A stretch of DNA of 64,000 nucleotides from Malus domestica (GCF_042453785.1 NC_091664.1:1169001-1233000); one strand, 5' to 3'; counted from the first letter of the stretch, positions 46,201 through 58,511 are shown. Notes: generated by a model not told the origin, from the letters alone. Translations and numbers: made by a program.

Positions 46201-49200
46201 GTTCGGTGTTGCTAACATCGCCAAGGTAACATTTAAACTGGAATCGATGGTGAATTTTGTTATAAATGGAATTGGCAGCAGTTGTTTTGCCCAATCCACC
46301 CATCCCCCAAATTCCAACCATTTTAACATCATTTAATCCACCACTAAAAAGATAACTGATAATTGGTTGAACACGAGAGTTGATTCCAACCGGGTACTTG
46401 GCCACCTGTAATTCATCTATGCCAGGAAGCATTTCCAGAATATTCTCCTCAACAATTGTCTTAATAACCTTTGCTTCAGGCCTGAAAACTCAATTAGTAA
46501 GCATTGACTCAATGAAGGATTACTAGAAGCTATCACCTTCACTCAACAGTCAATATAAAGAATTAACTAAATGCAAAAAAATAATATATATATATATATA
46601 CACACACACAAACCAGTCATTTTCCATTGAGAGATTCTTCAAATAATTTTAATTGATTTGACAAAATAAAAATAATTTTATTTGAGAAACACCTTGTGGA
46701 CGTCATTCCATAACTTATTTTTCAGGATTCATTCATGCCATATATGGTCAAAAGAGAGAAAAAAAAAATTCATTTTTTGAACAAAAAATATAATTTACAT
46801 TAAGAGAAAGAGAGTAAGCTTAATCTCAAAAAAAAAAAAACCAAAATACAAAAAAAAAAAAAAAGGTTTATAATTTGTATATGAATTTGTTGTTCCATTC
46901 CGATTGGGCATTCAATTGCTTGAGTGGACCCATCAGCCCATCTGTTGGTTCCTTTTGTTTGGGCTTTTATATTTTAAACTGCCATTTCTAAGATTCAAAA
47001 ATAATATCCAAAGCTCCTAAATCTAGCCTTCTTTGTACCAAAATTATTATGATATTAATTAAGTTATAAATCAATGATATGTACAAAAAATTTAAAAAAT
47101 TTAAAAATACCAAAAATTAAACGTATCAAAAATTAAATGTACTAAAATTAAACTAATCAATCAACCATATGTACAAAAATCAATGTACCAAAAATAAAAA
47201 ACAAACGTACCAATTCATAATATGAATAAAATTAACGTATGAAAACTAATGATAAGCATACTAGTAATGTATAGAAATAATTCTCTCAATAAACTGTATA
47301 CATGATAATTTGAAAAAAATAATATAAACATCCACCATTTTTGTTATCTTGAAGATAAGATTATATTTTAATTTAGGAGATCAAGATATTTTGTACGAAA
47401 AAAATATTAAAAAAAGGGGAACTTTCATGAAAAGGGCTTGGACTAAGTTTATTTTAATAAAAAATCATGCTATAAATTTATTTAATTAAAAAGACTAAAA
47501 TTTTAATGAAAAACCCTTAAATTTTAATAAAAAGGAACTTAAATTTTAATGAAAAAGACATAATTTTAATATTAAAAAAAAAAATCTGATGCGCGGACCC
47601 ATGTGTCCTCACACTGTTTATGGAACTTCTACACTGCTTATGGAACTTACGACACTATTTATGAAACTTACTGCACTGTTTATGAAAACTTACGACACTG
47701 TTTATGAAACTTACTAGATTATTTATGAAACTTAATGGTACTACATTCTTCTCTCTCGTCTTCTTGAATATTCTTAGCACATTCTCACTTTCCAAACACA
47801 TCTTATTCTTCTAATTTTCTTCGATACTCATTAAAATACAAAGATTTAAAAGCAATTTTCATTAATTTTCTTAGAAAAATATACACATATATTTATCCTT
47901 TTGTCGCCAAACATCAATGTGATGACGTATTTAAATTTCTCCTCTTCACATGTCGATGTCCAATGCATAAAAAATTGAAGCACCGAAACGAAAATCAAAC
48001 AAAAATTTGTCTGCCATGTAAGATGAAGCATCAGTGTTCCTTCATCTGAAACTCCACTTGTAATTACCTAGATAGTTTGAACTTGAAGCATTTAGCATTG
48101 TGGCTATGCTTGCGCGAAAGTGCGATAGGTTGGTCGATTTCATTCAGTGTTTCATAGGTTGTAGTTGATGTGCAACAAGTCGATTTGAATTAAATTTGGG
48201 TTCGGATGCAAGTTTGACAAGACCATGTACAGTAAACATGCAACTTGCAGAAGCGAAATTGTTTGATAAGAGTATTGGGTGATTGGGTGGGTGAGGGCGC
48301 GCGCACAGCGCGACTTTTTTTTTTAATGTTTATTTATTTTATTTTTTTTGTCCTTATCATTAAATAAAGGTAGTGTATGGTTTTTCATTAAAATGCAAAA
48401 ATTTGAAGCTCTTTTCATTAGTTTTTCTTAAAAAAAGATCACTGGATAAATATTCTTAATGACAAACCATTGATTATCTCTTAAAACAGAGTGTCTCAAC
48501 TTCTAAAATACTTTAAAAAAATTAGCAGAAAATTAATTTTTAACTGATGTGGCCCAATGTACCTAAGCGTCTGAATCAAGATCCTTAAAAACACAGATCT
48601 TTGATAAAAAAAACTTTAAATGTTAGGGATTTAAATCTAGGAAGTTCTAACAAAAAGAATGCGGTACTGTTTATTTTAACGAAAAATCACATTTTACACT
48701 AAAAAGTCAAATTTAGTACTATTTATTTTACCTTTTATTTTGTACTTATCCTTAAAACTCAAAGTTTTCAAGTATTTATCTAATCAAGCCTATGTAAAAT
48801 ATGTTTTAAATAGAAGATGTCCCTACTGTTACTCATATTTTATCTTGCAAATCTTGATGTTTCAGCGAAGCTATTTTTCTTGTGTGCTATTTTCATAACA
48901 ACCATTCATTAACACGTTTCAAAATGTGGAAAAGCCGAAAATAGATAGCAGCATTACTAAGACGTCCAAGTCCAATGAAAATGGTTACCCGTTATTAAGA
49001 TGGTGGCCAGACAAATTTGCAGCTTGAGTGAGAGCCTCTCTCCACTGCTTTACCCTTTCTTTCTTAGCTTCACGTTCGTTGTCATCTTTTTCTTCAAGGA
49101 TGTCATCTTCGTGCTTCTGAAATGCTCGGGCTAAACAACCTTCTTGCTTCCTCACATGTGAAGGATCGACATGATAGAATATTGGCAAGACCTGTTGCTC

Positions 49201-49497
49201 CAGCCTTTCTCTACATTCCATGATCTTCACCAGCTCGTCAAGACACCATCTTGATTCCGCGTAACTCTTTGAGAGGACAATGACCGAGATTCTGGACTCT
49301 TCGATTGCCCGCAACAGTTCGGGTTTTATTTCTCCCCCTCTTTTCAGATTGTCCTCATCAATAAAGGCATCGAGGCCCCTGCCTTGTAAAGCCGCGTGAA
49401 GGTGGCTCGTGAAGCCATTGCGTGTATCTTCACCTCTAAAACTCAAGAACACATCGTAGTTCCAGAGTTTTGAAGAGGAGGGTTCACGGGATGTCAT
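43290..49497 (-). CDS. TNL disease-resistance gene B, apparently intact (1022 aa)
   Basis: Exons: 48989-49497 (TIR), 45377-46481 (NB-ARC), 44691-44972 and 43937-44578 (LRR), 43290-43820 (C-JID); introns are GT-AG and phases fit, giving 3069 nt and 1022 aa. The TIR domain spans about residues 13-155 (YDVFLSFRGEDTR, SRWCLDEL with the likely catalytic Glu). NB-ARC motifs: P-loop GMGGLGKTT (229-237), kinase-2 LLVIDNVD (308-315), RNBS-B SIIIITTRDEHLL (334-346), GLPLAL (396-401), RNBS-D FLDISCCFLG (450-459) and MHDL (498-501). LRRs occupy about 560-840. A C-JID post-LRR domain (GIPKWFDFVADGNKVSF) ends the protein. Such receptors act in cytosol and nucleus as NADases activated by effector recognition. 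A 1-nt deletion ends the protein before the basic PKRKRQ tail kept in A and C. One LRR of about 23 residues present in A and C is absent. Confidence 0.87.
45145..45300. mobile_element. 155-bp MITE family member (unit B, intron 2)
   Basis: Orthologous to the copy at 23098-23252: AAGGAAAACTAAT at the left and GTTAAAATTTCTT at the right, same position in intron 2. It predates the A/B split. Confidence 0.7.
47412..48433. mobile_element. About 1-kb insertion, long relative of the 155-bp MITE family
   Basis: Absent from introns A and C. The left end GGGGAACTTTCATGAAAAGG and the complement of the right end (AAACTAATGAAAAGAGCTTC) resemble the termini of the 155-bp MITEs. The interior differs and shows no transposase. 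It contains a tandem repeat at 47615-47735. Confidence 0.6.
47615..47735. repeat. About 21-bp tandem repeat (CACTGTTTATGAAACTTACGA)
   Basis: Six imperfect units of about 21 bp in direct orientation, inside the TNL-B intron insertion. Confidence 0.7.
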
Positions 49498-49581
49498 GGT
49501 GTTGTATTACTGTTTACAGCACTAGAGTGGTTCCAATCAAGCGAAAAAAATCGCAGTGGTTTTTTTAGTGTTGCAACAGAG

Positions 49582-49589
49582 TATATATA
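49582..49589 (-). promoter_or_regulatory. TATA box of TNL-B
   Basis: TATATATA on the minus strand, 85 bp upstream of the ATG at 49497. The surrounding 300 bp are conserved with A and C. Confidence 0.6.
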
Positions 49590-49899
49590 GCACCGAAGGG
49601 ACACTTTTTGGTTCTTTCCAGGAAGCGTTCCGCTCCCAATCTTTAGCTCTTTCCGGGAAGCATCCGCCCCAAGTTTTGAAGAAAACCAAGGATGTTTCCA
49701 GTGGAAAACCACGATGTTCGTGGCCTCATGATCTGATCACTGGACGGCTACGATTAAAGTGTCGGAAAAGATGGGAGAAAAACAGCTTTAAGATGAACTG
49801 CGTTCAACTAAGTAAAAGGACACGAACTGATGGGACTTGAGTCGATGATAGGAAGGGTAGCAAGTGCCTTTTACTTAGTGCGCTTGCATAACTACTTAA

Positions 49900-51257
49900 T
49901 TGTTGCTGAGATTCTACGGAGGAGCCTATATTTTAATGACTAAATAATCTCCTAATTACTAAACGAAGTGAGATACTGAAGTCAAGTCTCCTCTCAAAAG
50001 CAAAGCACATTCAGTCAACAAAGATAGAAGTCATCATGTAACCCTAAGCGACACGGTAATAGAACGGTGGAAAAGCGGGAGCTGCTTTTTGAAGAAAAAC
50101 AAGGTAGTTTCCAGTGAAAAACCAAGAACCTACTCGTGGCCACACGATCTGAACACTGGATGGCTAAGATTGAAGATTGGGCGAAAACTGCCTTTGGAGA
50201 AAAGAAGGCGTTCAACGGAAAAAGGACAAACTATACCCCAACTGATGAGCTTGTAGTTCCACTTTAGGCGGTACTTAGTGCTACAAAACAGAGTGGACGG
50301 CACATGCTAGTAACGTCATCGTTGATCAATGGGAAAACTGAGGTTCTACGAAGGGTAAGGGAAAGAGGCACGGTGGGGGAAAGAAACTAGCACAAAATTA
50401 GAGAGAGTCTATTACACCATCTTCACTTACAAACTAAGACAACGAAGTAGAGGTTTCACATGGGATTTTATTCTCTTCTTTTTCTGAATTGATGTTTCAT
50501 CTTCTACTTGTTTAGTATTAGGGTTAATTAGATATAAAATCATTATACTTTAGGTCCGTTGACTTCTAATTCAACTAAGCAATTTTTTTTATGGCCTATA
50601 TTCAGGGATGTGTTTCTACAATTTGTTTCAGTACCATCTATATCCGTATGCATGTTTTGGAAATTGAAATTTCAAAATCATGTGTAAATGGTTGAATAAT
50701 TCTCATCACCTAATTGCGATATATAATGTATACTAGAATTGAATTTATGGTCCAATTCACTATTAGGTTTTAATAATTCACCGTTCTTTCAGTGTTATAC
50801 TTGTATTTGTAGTTTGGTTTGTAGAAACTGGTGAAAAATCATTAGGTTTTAATAAAAAGTTGGGGGTGTCGGATAGATGCAGTTCAATTGAGATTACAAA
50901 AGTGATATTTTATCACATTTTTTATATCATATTTGTATCACATTTCTAATAGAGATGAGATTCACATGTTTTGGTAAATCCTATTTCTATTAGAAATGTG
51001 GTATGAAAAATGTGGTAAGTGTAGGTTACTCTTAAGATTAATGGAAGGATAATACTTTGTATCCCCACGAAGGGATGTACATATTCTTACATTTGCAAAT
51101 AACATATTTTGAGTATATAAACTTAATGATCTAAATCATTCAATTTCTTAATCATCAATTGAAGATCATTCATACAAAAAATCATTTGAATCGAAAATCA
51201 TTTAATCATCCAAACATATCAAATAAATGAAGGGTTCATCATGAATATGTTACCTGG
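49900..51257. repeat. Blocks Y and X of unit B
   Basis: Bases 49955-50250 match 30890-31200 and 50340-51257 match the first part of 31440-32730. Compared with unit A, unit B lacks the extra 27200-30890 segment. No gene. Confidence 0.7.
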
Positions 51258-51867
51258 TCTTAAATTTCAGGTAGACAAGCCATGAGTCCACTCCAACAAC
51301 ACCGATATTGTCCCCACTTGGCCACCTACTCAATCCCTCAGGTGTGGGGTTTTAATACAAAAGACCTCGGTGTTAGTTAGAGTGGGGTAATTTTATATAG
51401 ATGGCTTGTTCTCAAGCCTTCTAGCCAATGTGGGACAAAATAATTCTAACACTCCCCTGCACGTGAGACCCCATTTTATGGGTCACACCTGGAGTTCCAC
51501 ACATCGGCAACCATGTGGAGCCAAGTTGGGGCTCACCCGTTTGCACAGGGCCAATACACGTGGCATATCTTGGCCTACGTGGAGCCAAGTCGGGGCTCAC
51601 CCATTTGCTCAGGGCCAAAGGGGACCCACCCGTTCACGTGGATGTACAGACTCGTCCCCTGGCTCTTATACCATCTTAAATTTCAGGTAGACGGGCCATG
51701 TGCCCACTCCAACAACACCGATACTGTCCCCACTTGGCCATCTGCTCAATCCGTCAGGTGTGAGGTTTTAATACAAAAGGTCTCGATATTAGTTAGAGTG
51801 GGGTAATTCTATATAAATGGCTTGTTTTCAAGCCTTCTGGCCGATGTGGGACAAAAGAATTCTAACA
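51258..51867 (-). mobile_element. TRIM element (610 bp, 194-bp LTRs)
   Basis: Two direct repeats of 194 bp (51258-51451 and 51674-51867), TGTTAGAATT...AATTTAAGA on the minus strand, flank a 222-bp interior. Next to the right repeat is TGGTATAAGAGCC (51673-51661, minus), an initiator-Met tRNA primer site; next to the left repeat is a polypurine tract (GCAGGGGAG). CCTGG (51253-51257) and CTTGG (51868-51872) are a target duplication with one mismatch, and unit A keeps the empty site (ACTTGGTATC, near 28153). There is no coding capacity, so it needed an autonomous partner. Confidence 0.92.
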
Positions 51868-52497
51868 CTTGGTATCTACACCGTTGATTTGTACGTTCCA
51901 TACATTTTAATAACGGCCTGAAAGTTGCCAACTCTCCATCAAAATCCATAGATTTATAAATCTATTAAAATTTCTCAAAATCTCAATTGAATTCACTCTC
52001 CTAGTTATTTAAAATGAAATTGAAGCCTAAAAAAATAGGACAACAATGAAGGATAATTTGTAAATTTGTTTAACTTTTCCTCCAATAAATCAAATATGCT
52101 TTCCTATAAAAACTATACAGATTTGATCTCACAGCCCAACTAAAACTCAATCACATAGCAACTCAGTACCACAGTTTGGTAATATTCCTCTCTTGAAAGT
52201 GAGAGGTCTTAAGTTTGAATCTCATGGATGACGAATTCAATACCAAATTAAGTTGCTCATTATGTAGCTTAGCCGAATTCATCCTCCTCCTAATATAAAA
52301 ATATCAATGTACCAATAAAAAAACAAAACTCGGTCACATAAACATGATTTCCTGAAGGGAAAATTAGAATGCCATACATCTTTTCAATAGTTGTTAGATT
52401 AAACATTCATCCCTTTTAAAGATTTTATTAAGGTGCTTTGATCAATTGCCACCTCAATAATTTTCTATTTATTTAATTTCCATGTCATTAATTTAAA

Positions 52498-52652
52498 GGG
52501 AGTTTTAACGAAAAGTCCACAATACTGTTCATTTTAACGAAAAACCACATTTTTACACTAAAAAGTCAAACCTGTTACTATTCACTTTACGCTTTATTTT
52601 GTCCTTATCATTAAAACTCAAAGTTTTCAAACCCTTTTCATTAGTTTTCCTT
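52498..52652. mobile_element. 155-bp hAT-like MITE (unit D flank)
   Basis: Same family and length as 41543-41697, but inserted about 40 bp further right in the paralogous flank, within AATTTAAA-like DNA. It is therefore an independent insertion. Confidence 0.78.
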
Positions 52653-52919
52653 AATTTTTTAAATGCATTTATATAGAGGCATAAGGTAGCTTAGCAACTA
52701 ATTGCCTATAATATAGGAATTTAATTTCATCAATCCCCTTCTACGCATTAAATGACATTTTTTAATAAAATAAAATAAAAAATTAATTAACTAATTCCTC
52801 ATTACCTTATTATTAGTATTTAAAAAAAAATTCTCTTTCTATTAAAAATGTCTCAATAAAAAGTCTTCAATACATATTTTTTCACATATAGATATATATA
52901 AAAAAATATACTTAAAACT

Positions 52920-53290
52920 TATGGTACATTTGAGAACAAAAGTATCGACTTTTGGTATGTTTAAATTTCAAATGTACCGAGAAACCAAATGTACCAAATA
53001 TTCAAATGTACCCATTGTTATGTAACCCTTTTGGTATGTTTAGATTTCAAATGTACAGAGAAACCAAATGTACCAAAATTTCAAATGTACCATAAAACCA
53101 AATGTGCCCATTGTCAAGTAACCATTTTGGTATGTTTAGATTCCAAATGTACCAAAAGACGAAATGAAAAAAAAATCACAAATGTACCCCAAAACCAAAT
53201 GTCTCTATCAGATAACCCTTTTGGTACATTTACATTCTAAATGTAGCGAGAAATACAAAAAATCAAATCCACTATAAAACTAAATGTGTC
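52920..53290. repeat. Dispersed AAATGTACC motif cluster
   Basis: AAATGTACC or a one-base variant occurs about nine times, often paired with ATTTCAAATGTACC and GGTATGTTTA. It resembles the GGGTACA cluster at 33190-33445 and the GTACC cluster at 25370-25530. Function unknown. Confidence 0.65.
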
Positions 53291-53671
53291 CATATTATAG
53301 GTAACTAGACGTAGTTATATAATCAAACAAATCTTTATCATGTGTTGGGTCTTCGAAATAATAAAATCTGACAATTTTTTATTTTATAAATATTCTACTA
53401 TATTCACAAAAAGAAGTAAATTTATACCAAACAATAAAAAATTGCATGAAGATGGATAATAAATGCATAAATATAGGGATAAGAGGAAAAGAAAAAAAAA
53501 ACGAAATGTCTAGGAAAAGTCATGAAAAACTAAAATTCTAAACAAATTTGAACTTATGTAAAAAACTGAAATTAATAACCAAAATTTTAGTAAAATGTTT
53601 GATCAAATTTTCAAAAGGAATGTATATTTAGTCTAAAAAATTAAAAAATAAGGCGCCCATTTCCTGAATGA

Positions 53672-54206
53672 ATGCATATGATTTTTACCTTAAAGAAGTT
53701 CACGAAATCAGCTTGTCAACCTCCTAGTGGTGAGGATGTGCGTATGAACATAGGTTCGAATGAACTTCCTTGTAAACCAATCAAAATAACCAATCTCCTT
53801 CTCAACCTCCTGCAACCAAGACAGAGCCGCCGTCAACAAGCTCATGATTTTCTGCCCCAACCCATCTCTCGGAAACTTTGATTACGCCGAGAAAGTCTTC
53901 CGTTTCATCAAAGATCCGTGCTTTTTTGTTTACGATGTAATGATCAAGGCGTTTGCCAAAAGGAGTAGTTTCAGAAGCGCCGTTGAGCTCTTCCGGCGGC
54001 TGAGGGAGGAGGGATTGTGCCCCTATAATTTTACCTACCCATTTGTTTTAAAGCCATTGGATGCTTGGGAGAGGTTCGTGAAGGTGAAAAGGTTCATGTG
54101 TTTGTGGTAAAAACTGGAATTGGGTTTGACAGTATGTGTGTAACTCGCTCATTGACATGAATGCGTAATTGGGCATGGTTGAGAGTTTCAAGCAGGTGTT
54201 TGATGA
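53672..54206 (+). pseudogene. PPR pseudogene fragment, unit D
   Basis: It covers only the first half of the PPR pseudogene seen in A and B (YAEKVFRFIKDPCFFVYDVM to FKQVFDE) and is cut at 54206-54215 by the duplication junction. Confidence 0.85.
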
Positions 54207-54793
54207 GACGACGAGATCGAGTGATTCGAAAACGAAAATCATACTTCTTGATGAGACGACGAGAATAATACATTTCTCGACGACTAACTCGCCATCGTTT
54301 GGCAGGAAAACGGCTCGAAAATGGCTAACTCTCAATCAAAATCCATATATTTATACATCTATTAAAATCTCTCAAAATCTCAATTGAATTCACCCTCCTA
54401 GTTATTTAAAGGGAAATTGAAGCCTAAAAAAAGGACAACAATGAAAGATAATTTGTAAATTTCTTTAACTTTTCCTCGAATAACTCAAATGTGCTTTTTT
54501 TATAAAAACTATACAGATTTGATCTCACAGCCCAACTAAAACTCAATCACATAGCAACTCAGTACTACAGTCTGGTGATATTCCTCTCTACTTGGAAGTG
54601 AGAGGTCTTAAGTTTGAATCTCGTGGATGACGAATTCGATACCAAATTAAGTTGCTCATTTTATAGCTTAGCCGAACCCCTCATCCTCTTAATATAAAAA
54701 TATCAATGTACCAATAAAAAAAAAACAAAAACAAAACTCGGTCACATAAACATCTGACTGAATGCATATGAATGTTTTTTTTTTTTGGAGAAC

Positions 54794-55894
54794 ATGCATA
54801 TGATTTTTACCTTAAGAAATTCACAAAATCAGCTTCTCAACCTCCTAAGGGTGAGGCTGTGCGTATGAACATAGGTTCGAGTGAACTTCCTTGTAAACCA
54901 ATCAAAATAACCAATCTCCTACTCAGCCTCCTGCAACCAAGACAGAGCCGCCGTCAACAAGCTCATGATTTTCTGCACCGACCCATCTCTCAGAAACTTT
55001 GATTTATGCCGAGAAAGTCTTCCGTTTCATCAAAGATCCGTGCTTGTTTGTTTACGATGTAATGATCAAGGCGTTTGCCAAAAGGAGCAGTTTCAGAAGC
55101 GCCTTTGAGCTCTTCCGGCGGCTGAGGGAGGAGGCATTGTGCCCTTATAATTTTACCTACCCATTTGTTTTAAAGCCATTGGATGCTTGGGAGAGGTTCG
55201 GGAAGGTGAAAGGTTCGTGTGTTTGTAGTAAAAACTGGAATTGGGTTTGATGGTATGTGTGTAACTCGCTCATTGACATGAATGCGTTATTGGGCATGGT
55301 TGAGAGTTTCAAGCAGGTGTTTGATGAAATACCCGAGAGAAACAGGCTTTGTTGGAACTTGGAACGTTACGATTTCGAGGTATGTTAGGTGCAGGAGGTT
55401 TGAGGAGGCTTTGGATATGTTTCGGAGGATGTCATGTGAGAGCAACGAGAAGCCCGATGAAGCTACGGTTGTAACCACCATTTCAGCTTGAACAGCATCG
55501 AAAACTTTGGAGCTTGGTAAAGAAATTCATGAATATGTTAGAAGTGAACTTGGATTCACTACTAGAACTGGAAATGTGGTTGTTGAATACGTATGTAAAA
55601 CTTTGCAGTTTGGCATGAAGCCTGATGATTTCACCTTCATTATTGTCTTAACTGACTGCGTTCACAGAGGGTTGGTAGATGAGGGTTGTGAGTTCTTCAA
55701 CTCCAATAGAAAGATATATGTGATTGAGCGAGGTTAGAACACTATGGTTGCCTGATCGACCTTCTTGGCCGTACCAGACTGTTAGACGAAGCAGAGGAGT
55801 TGATAGAAAGGGTTCCAAGTGAGATTATAGTCCCGATTTCTATATGTTTGCATCCATGGTCAGTAACTGCACATTTCAATCTAAAATTTTGATT
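54794..55894 (+). pseudogene. PPR protein pseudogene, unit C
   Basis: Identical, as far as I can see, to the unit A pseudogene, with the same stops and frameshifts. Confidence 0.85.
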
Positions 55895-57967
55895 TAGGAC
55901 CGAAAAAGTCGAAGTATGATGCTAATAATTTGGTTCCACAAGAGAATATGGATATATGTAAAGCATACAACAATTAACAACTGAACAACTAGTCAATATC
56001 GCAAATGAATTGTCAGTAAAATGAGGAACAAATCATCTGTTGGATGCGATCAAATCAAATGTCCGAATAATGGAGCTGGGAAAACTAGAAAGACAGCTGA
56101 CATGGTCTGCGGGAGAGTATAATGCAGGAATAGCAACTACTCAACCGATCTGGCAATGCTCTCTCTTCAAACCCTTTGCCTTTTCCGTTTGGGTTCATCT
56201 GTAGTAGTCGTCATTTGATTAGTGGGATGATTATCAGATGCGCCATGGCTTGGTCCCGGACTTGACTCACCATACAACCAATCCGGAACTGCTTCATAGT
56301 CGTATTCATAGTAATAATCACCAAGATTCTTGTTTTCCTTCAAAGGTTTGTCCCATACTAGATTTACCCCTAATTTCTCCGCTTCAAAACCCTCTAAAAG
56401 AATAACAATCTTGTCCCCGACTTGCAAATTGAGCTTGAGCTTATTGTTCGATAATTGTACCTGCCGAAAATAACCCGCTGTTACTCCCCAAGAAAGCCTA
56501 GAGACCCTCGAAGTAGTATGCTTGGTACAATTTACAACAGTAAAGGCAACACTTTTATGTTGGAATTGCGACCAAACCCAGCAGAGTGTCAACCCTTTAA
56601 AATTACGACCTTGACATTGAGGAACATCAAAACTGACTTTATTGCCGTCAGTGACAAAGTCAAACCACTCCGGAATACCATAAATCTTATTCAGTAAAAT
56701 ACCACCAACTCCGCAAGAAGTCCATCCCTATAATATACATACAATGTAATATGGTGTCAAATACTTGTACATGTGCGGTTGTGTTTGTGCGTGTGATTGA
56801 TAGAGAAAGACAAGAGTAGGAGGAGACAGAGATAGAGAGAGACCTGTAGGATGTTGTTCCTAAACTCAGCTGTGAGATTGGCGCACCCGTACATATCAAG
56901 CTCCGCCATGGAGTTTAATGATTTACCCAAGCCTAAACCTGGAACCTCAGTGACTTTGGGCGAATGACTTAGAAACAGTCGTTCCATGTTTGACATTTGC
57001 GAAAAGTCTGGCATTGTTTCCAATGCAGGGCATAAAATTGCATCTAAGACTTTCAAATTTGTTGGTAAATCGGGGATTGCACGAAGATTTCTGCAATACC
57101 CAAGTCTCAACATTACGAGATTTGAAAGACCACTGAGGCTAGGTAGGCTACGAAAACTATTGCCTCCAACTATCAACTCTTGTAAAGAAATTAGACGCCC
57201 AAGGTCGTTGGGGAATTGTTTTATGGCTGTAAATTTTGCATCAATTTTACTCAATGATACCATCTCCCCTAAGCCCTCAGGCAGTTCTCTTAATGCACAA
57301 AACGACAGACAAAGAGTCTCAACAGATTTCAACATATAGAATTCCGCTGGAAGATACCTAAGCTTATGGCACCATTGAAAATCTACCCTAGTGAGTTTTT
57401 TAAGTTGACTGATGGATGGGTGAATCTTGGACAAACTAGAACAGCCTGAAAAATTCAATTCTCCGAGATTTGGGAGCATTGAAAAGTCTGGTGACTTTTT
57501 TAACTTCCAGGAACAAGCAAGATCAAGGATTTTCAAATTTTCGAGCGGCTGCACAAACCCACAAGAAAATCTTATTCAAAATCCAAGAAGAATATGGCTT
57601 AAAAAAATAAAATCAGAGTGAGAATTAATTCTAACCCGCTAGGGGTGATTGTACCTTGGAATTCTTCCAGCCTTTTCTGAGTTTGCTGAACCGCAGGTCA
57701 AGAGCAACAAGTTTTGGCTGATTAAGAAGGTGCTCCGGCATGTACTCGAAAGGGAATCCATGCCAGCCCAACCATCTCAACTCTTTCGGAAAATGTTTGA
57801 AGCTTCCAGTAAACTCTACATTGTTGAGCCGTAGCAATCTCAGTTTTTTCATATTGACAAATGCTTTTGTACTGAAACTAGCCTTTGTTTTAGAGCTTGG
57901 CAACTGTAGAGAAAGTGCTTCAATTTCTTCAGTTCCCTGTTAGGTATACAAAAGGACATATGATGAA

Positions 57968-58511
57968 GGTTGAAGTGCCAAAGTCTTTGAATTATCATCT
58001 CAGTGAAAATTAGGTTTCCGAATTTTTTTTTTTGGTAAAATAAGTCCCTAAATTCATTAAAAATTTCTAATTCCATCCGTACTATTATATTCAAAACTAA
58101 TTTATCTATTTTTTCTTCAACTTAAGTCACTTGAAACACTTTAGAATGTACTATCGTCATTTTCTCGCCGGTAAGCCTTTTACATTTCATATAGGTTGCG
58201 AATCTAACATCTAATTTACCCTCCACAGTTAACTTACATTATTTCTTATGTAAAACTACCAATTTACCCATCAAAGTTAACTTTATACACTATTTCTTTA
58301 TGAAAAACTACTAATCTATCCTCCAATGTGTATCGCATATAAGTAACGTGACTTAAATTGACGGAAATTTGAATATAGTAGCTTCAAATATAATATTAGA
58401 GATGTAATTGGCAGATTTTTATAATTTAAGGACTTATTTTTCTGAAAAAATAGTTTAGGGACCTAATTTCCACTGAGGTGATAATTCATGGACTAAATTG
58501 ACAGTTCACCC
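57968..58511. mobile_element. Mutator-like MITE in TNL-C intron 2
   Basis: Copy of 22404-22947, with the same TATGATGAA duplication on both sides. Confidence 0.82.

Larger units (their letters stand above)
46482..48988 (-). other. Intron 1 of TNL-B
   Basis: A 2.5-kb intron, 1.0 kb longer than in A because of an insertion at about 47412-48433. It also holds a (TA)n run near 46584 and another old MITE family member at about 48650-48775. Confidence 0.75.
18652..54215. repeat. Segmental tandem duplication, first copy (about 35.56 kb)
   Basis: The bases from 18652 onward reappear from 54216 onward at an offset of 35,564 bp, rising to 35,568 bp near the right end because of short indels. That implies a tandem unit running from 18652 to 54215, holding TNL units A, B and D, the copia element and all other features between them. 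Only the first 9.8 kb of the second copy is inside the window, so the full extent is inferred. Confidence 0.75.
51912..54215. repeat. Unit D: partial duplicate with PPR fragment
   Basis: At about 51912 block X breaks off (ATTTTAATA/ACGGC) and DNA like the left flank of units A and B begins. Unit D contains no TNL exons. It ends at the junction with the second copy of the large duplication. Confidence 0.75.

Noticed and set aside
51258..51867. Cassandra TRIM, which carries a 5S rRNA-like promoter in its LTR
   Set aside because: I see no 5S-like internal promoter motif in the 194-bp repeats, so only the general TRIM class is claimed.
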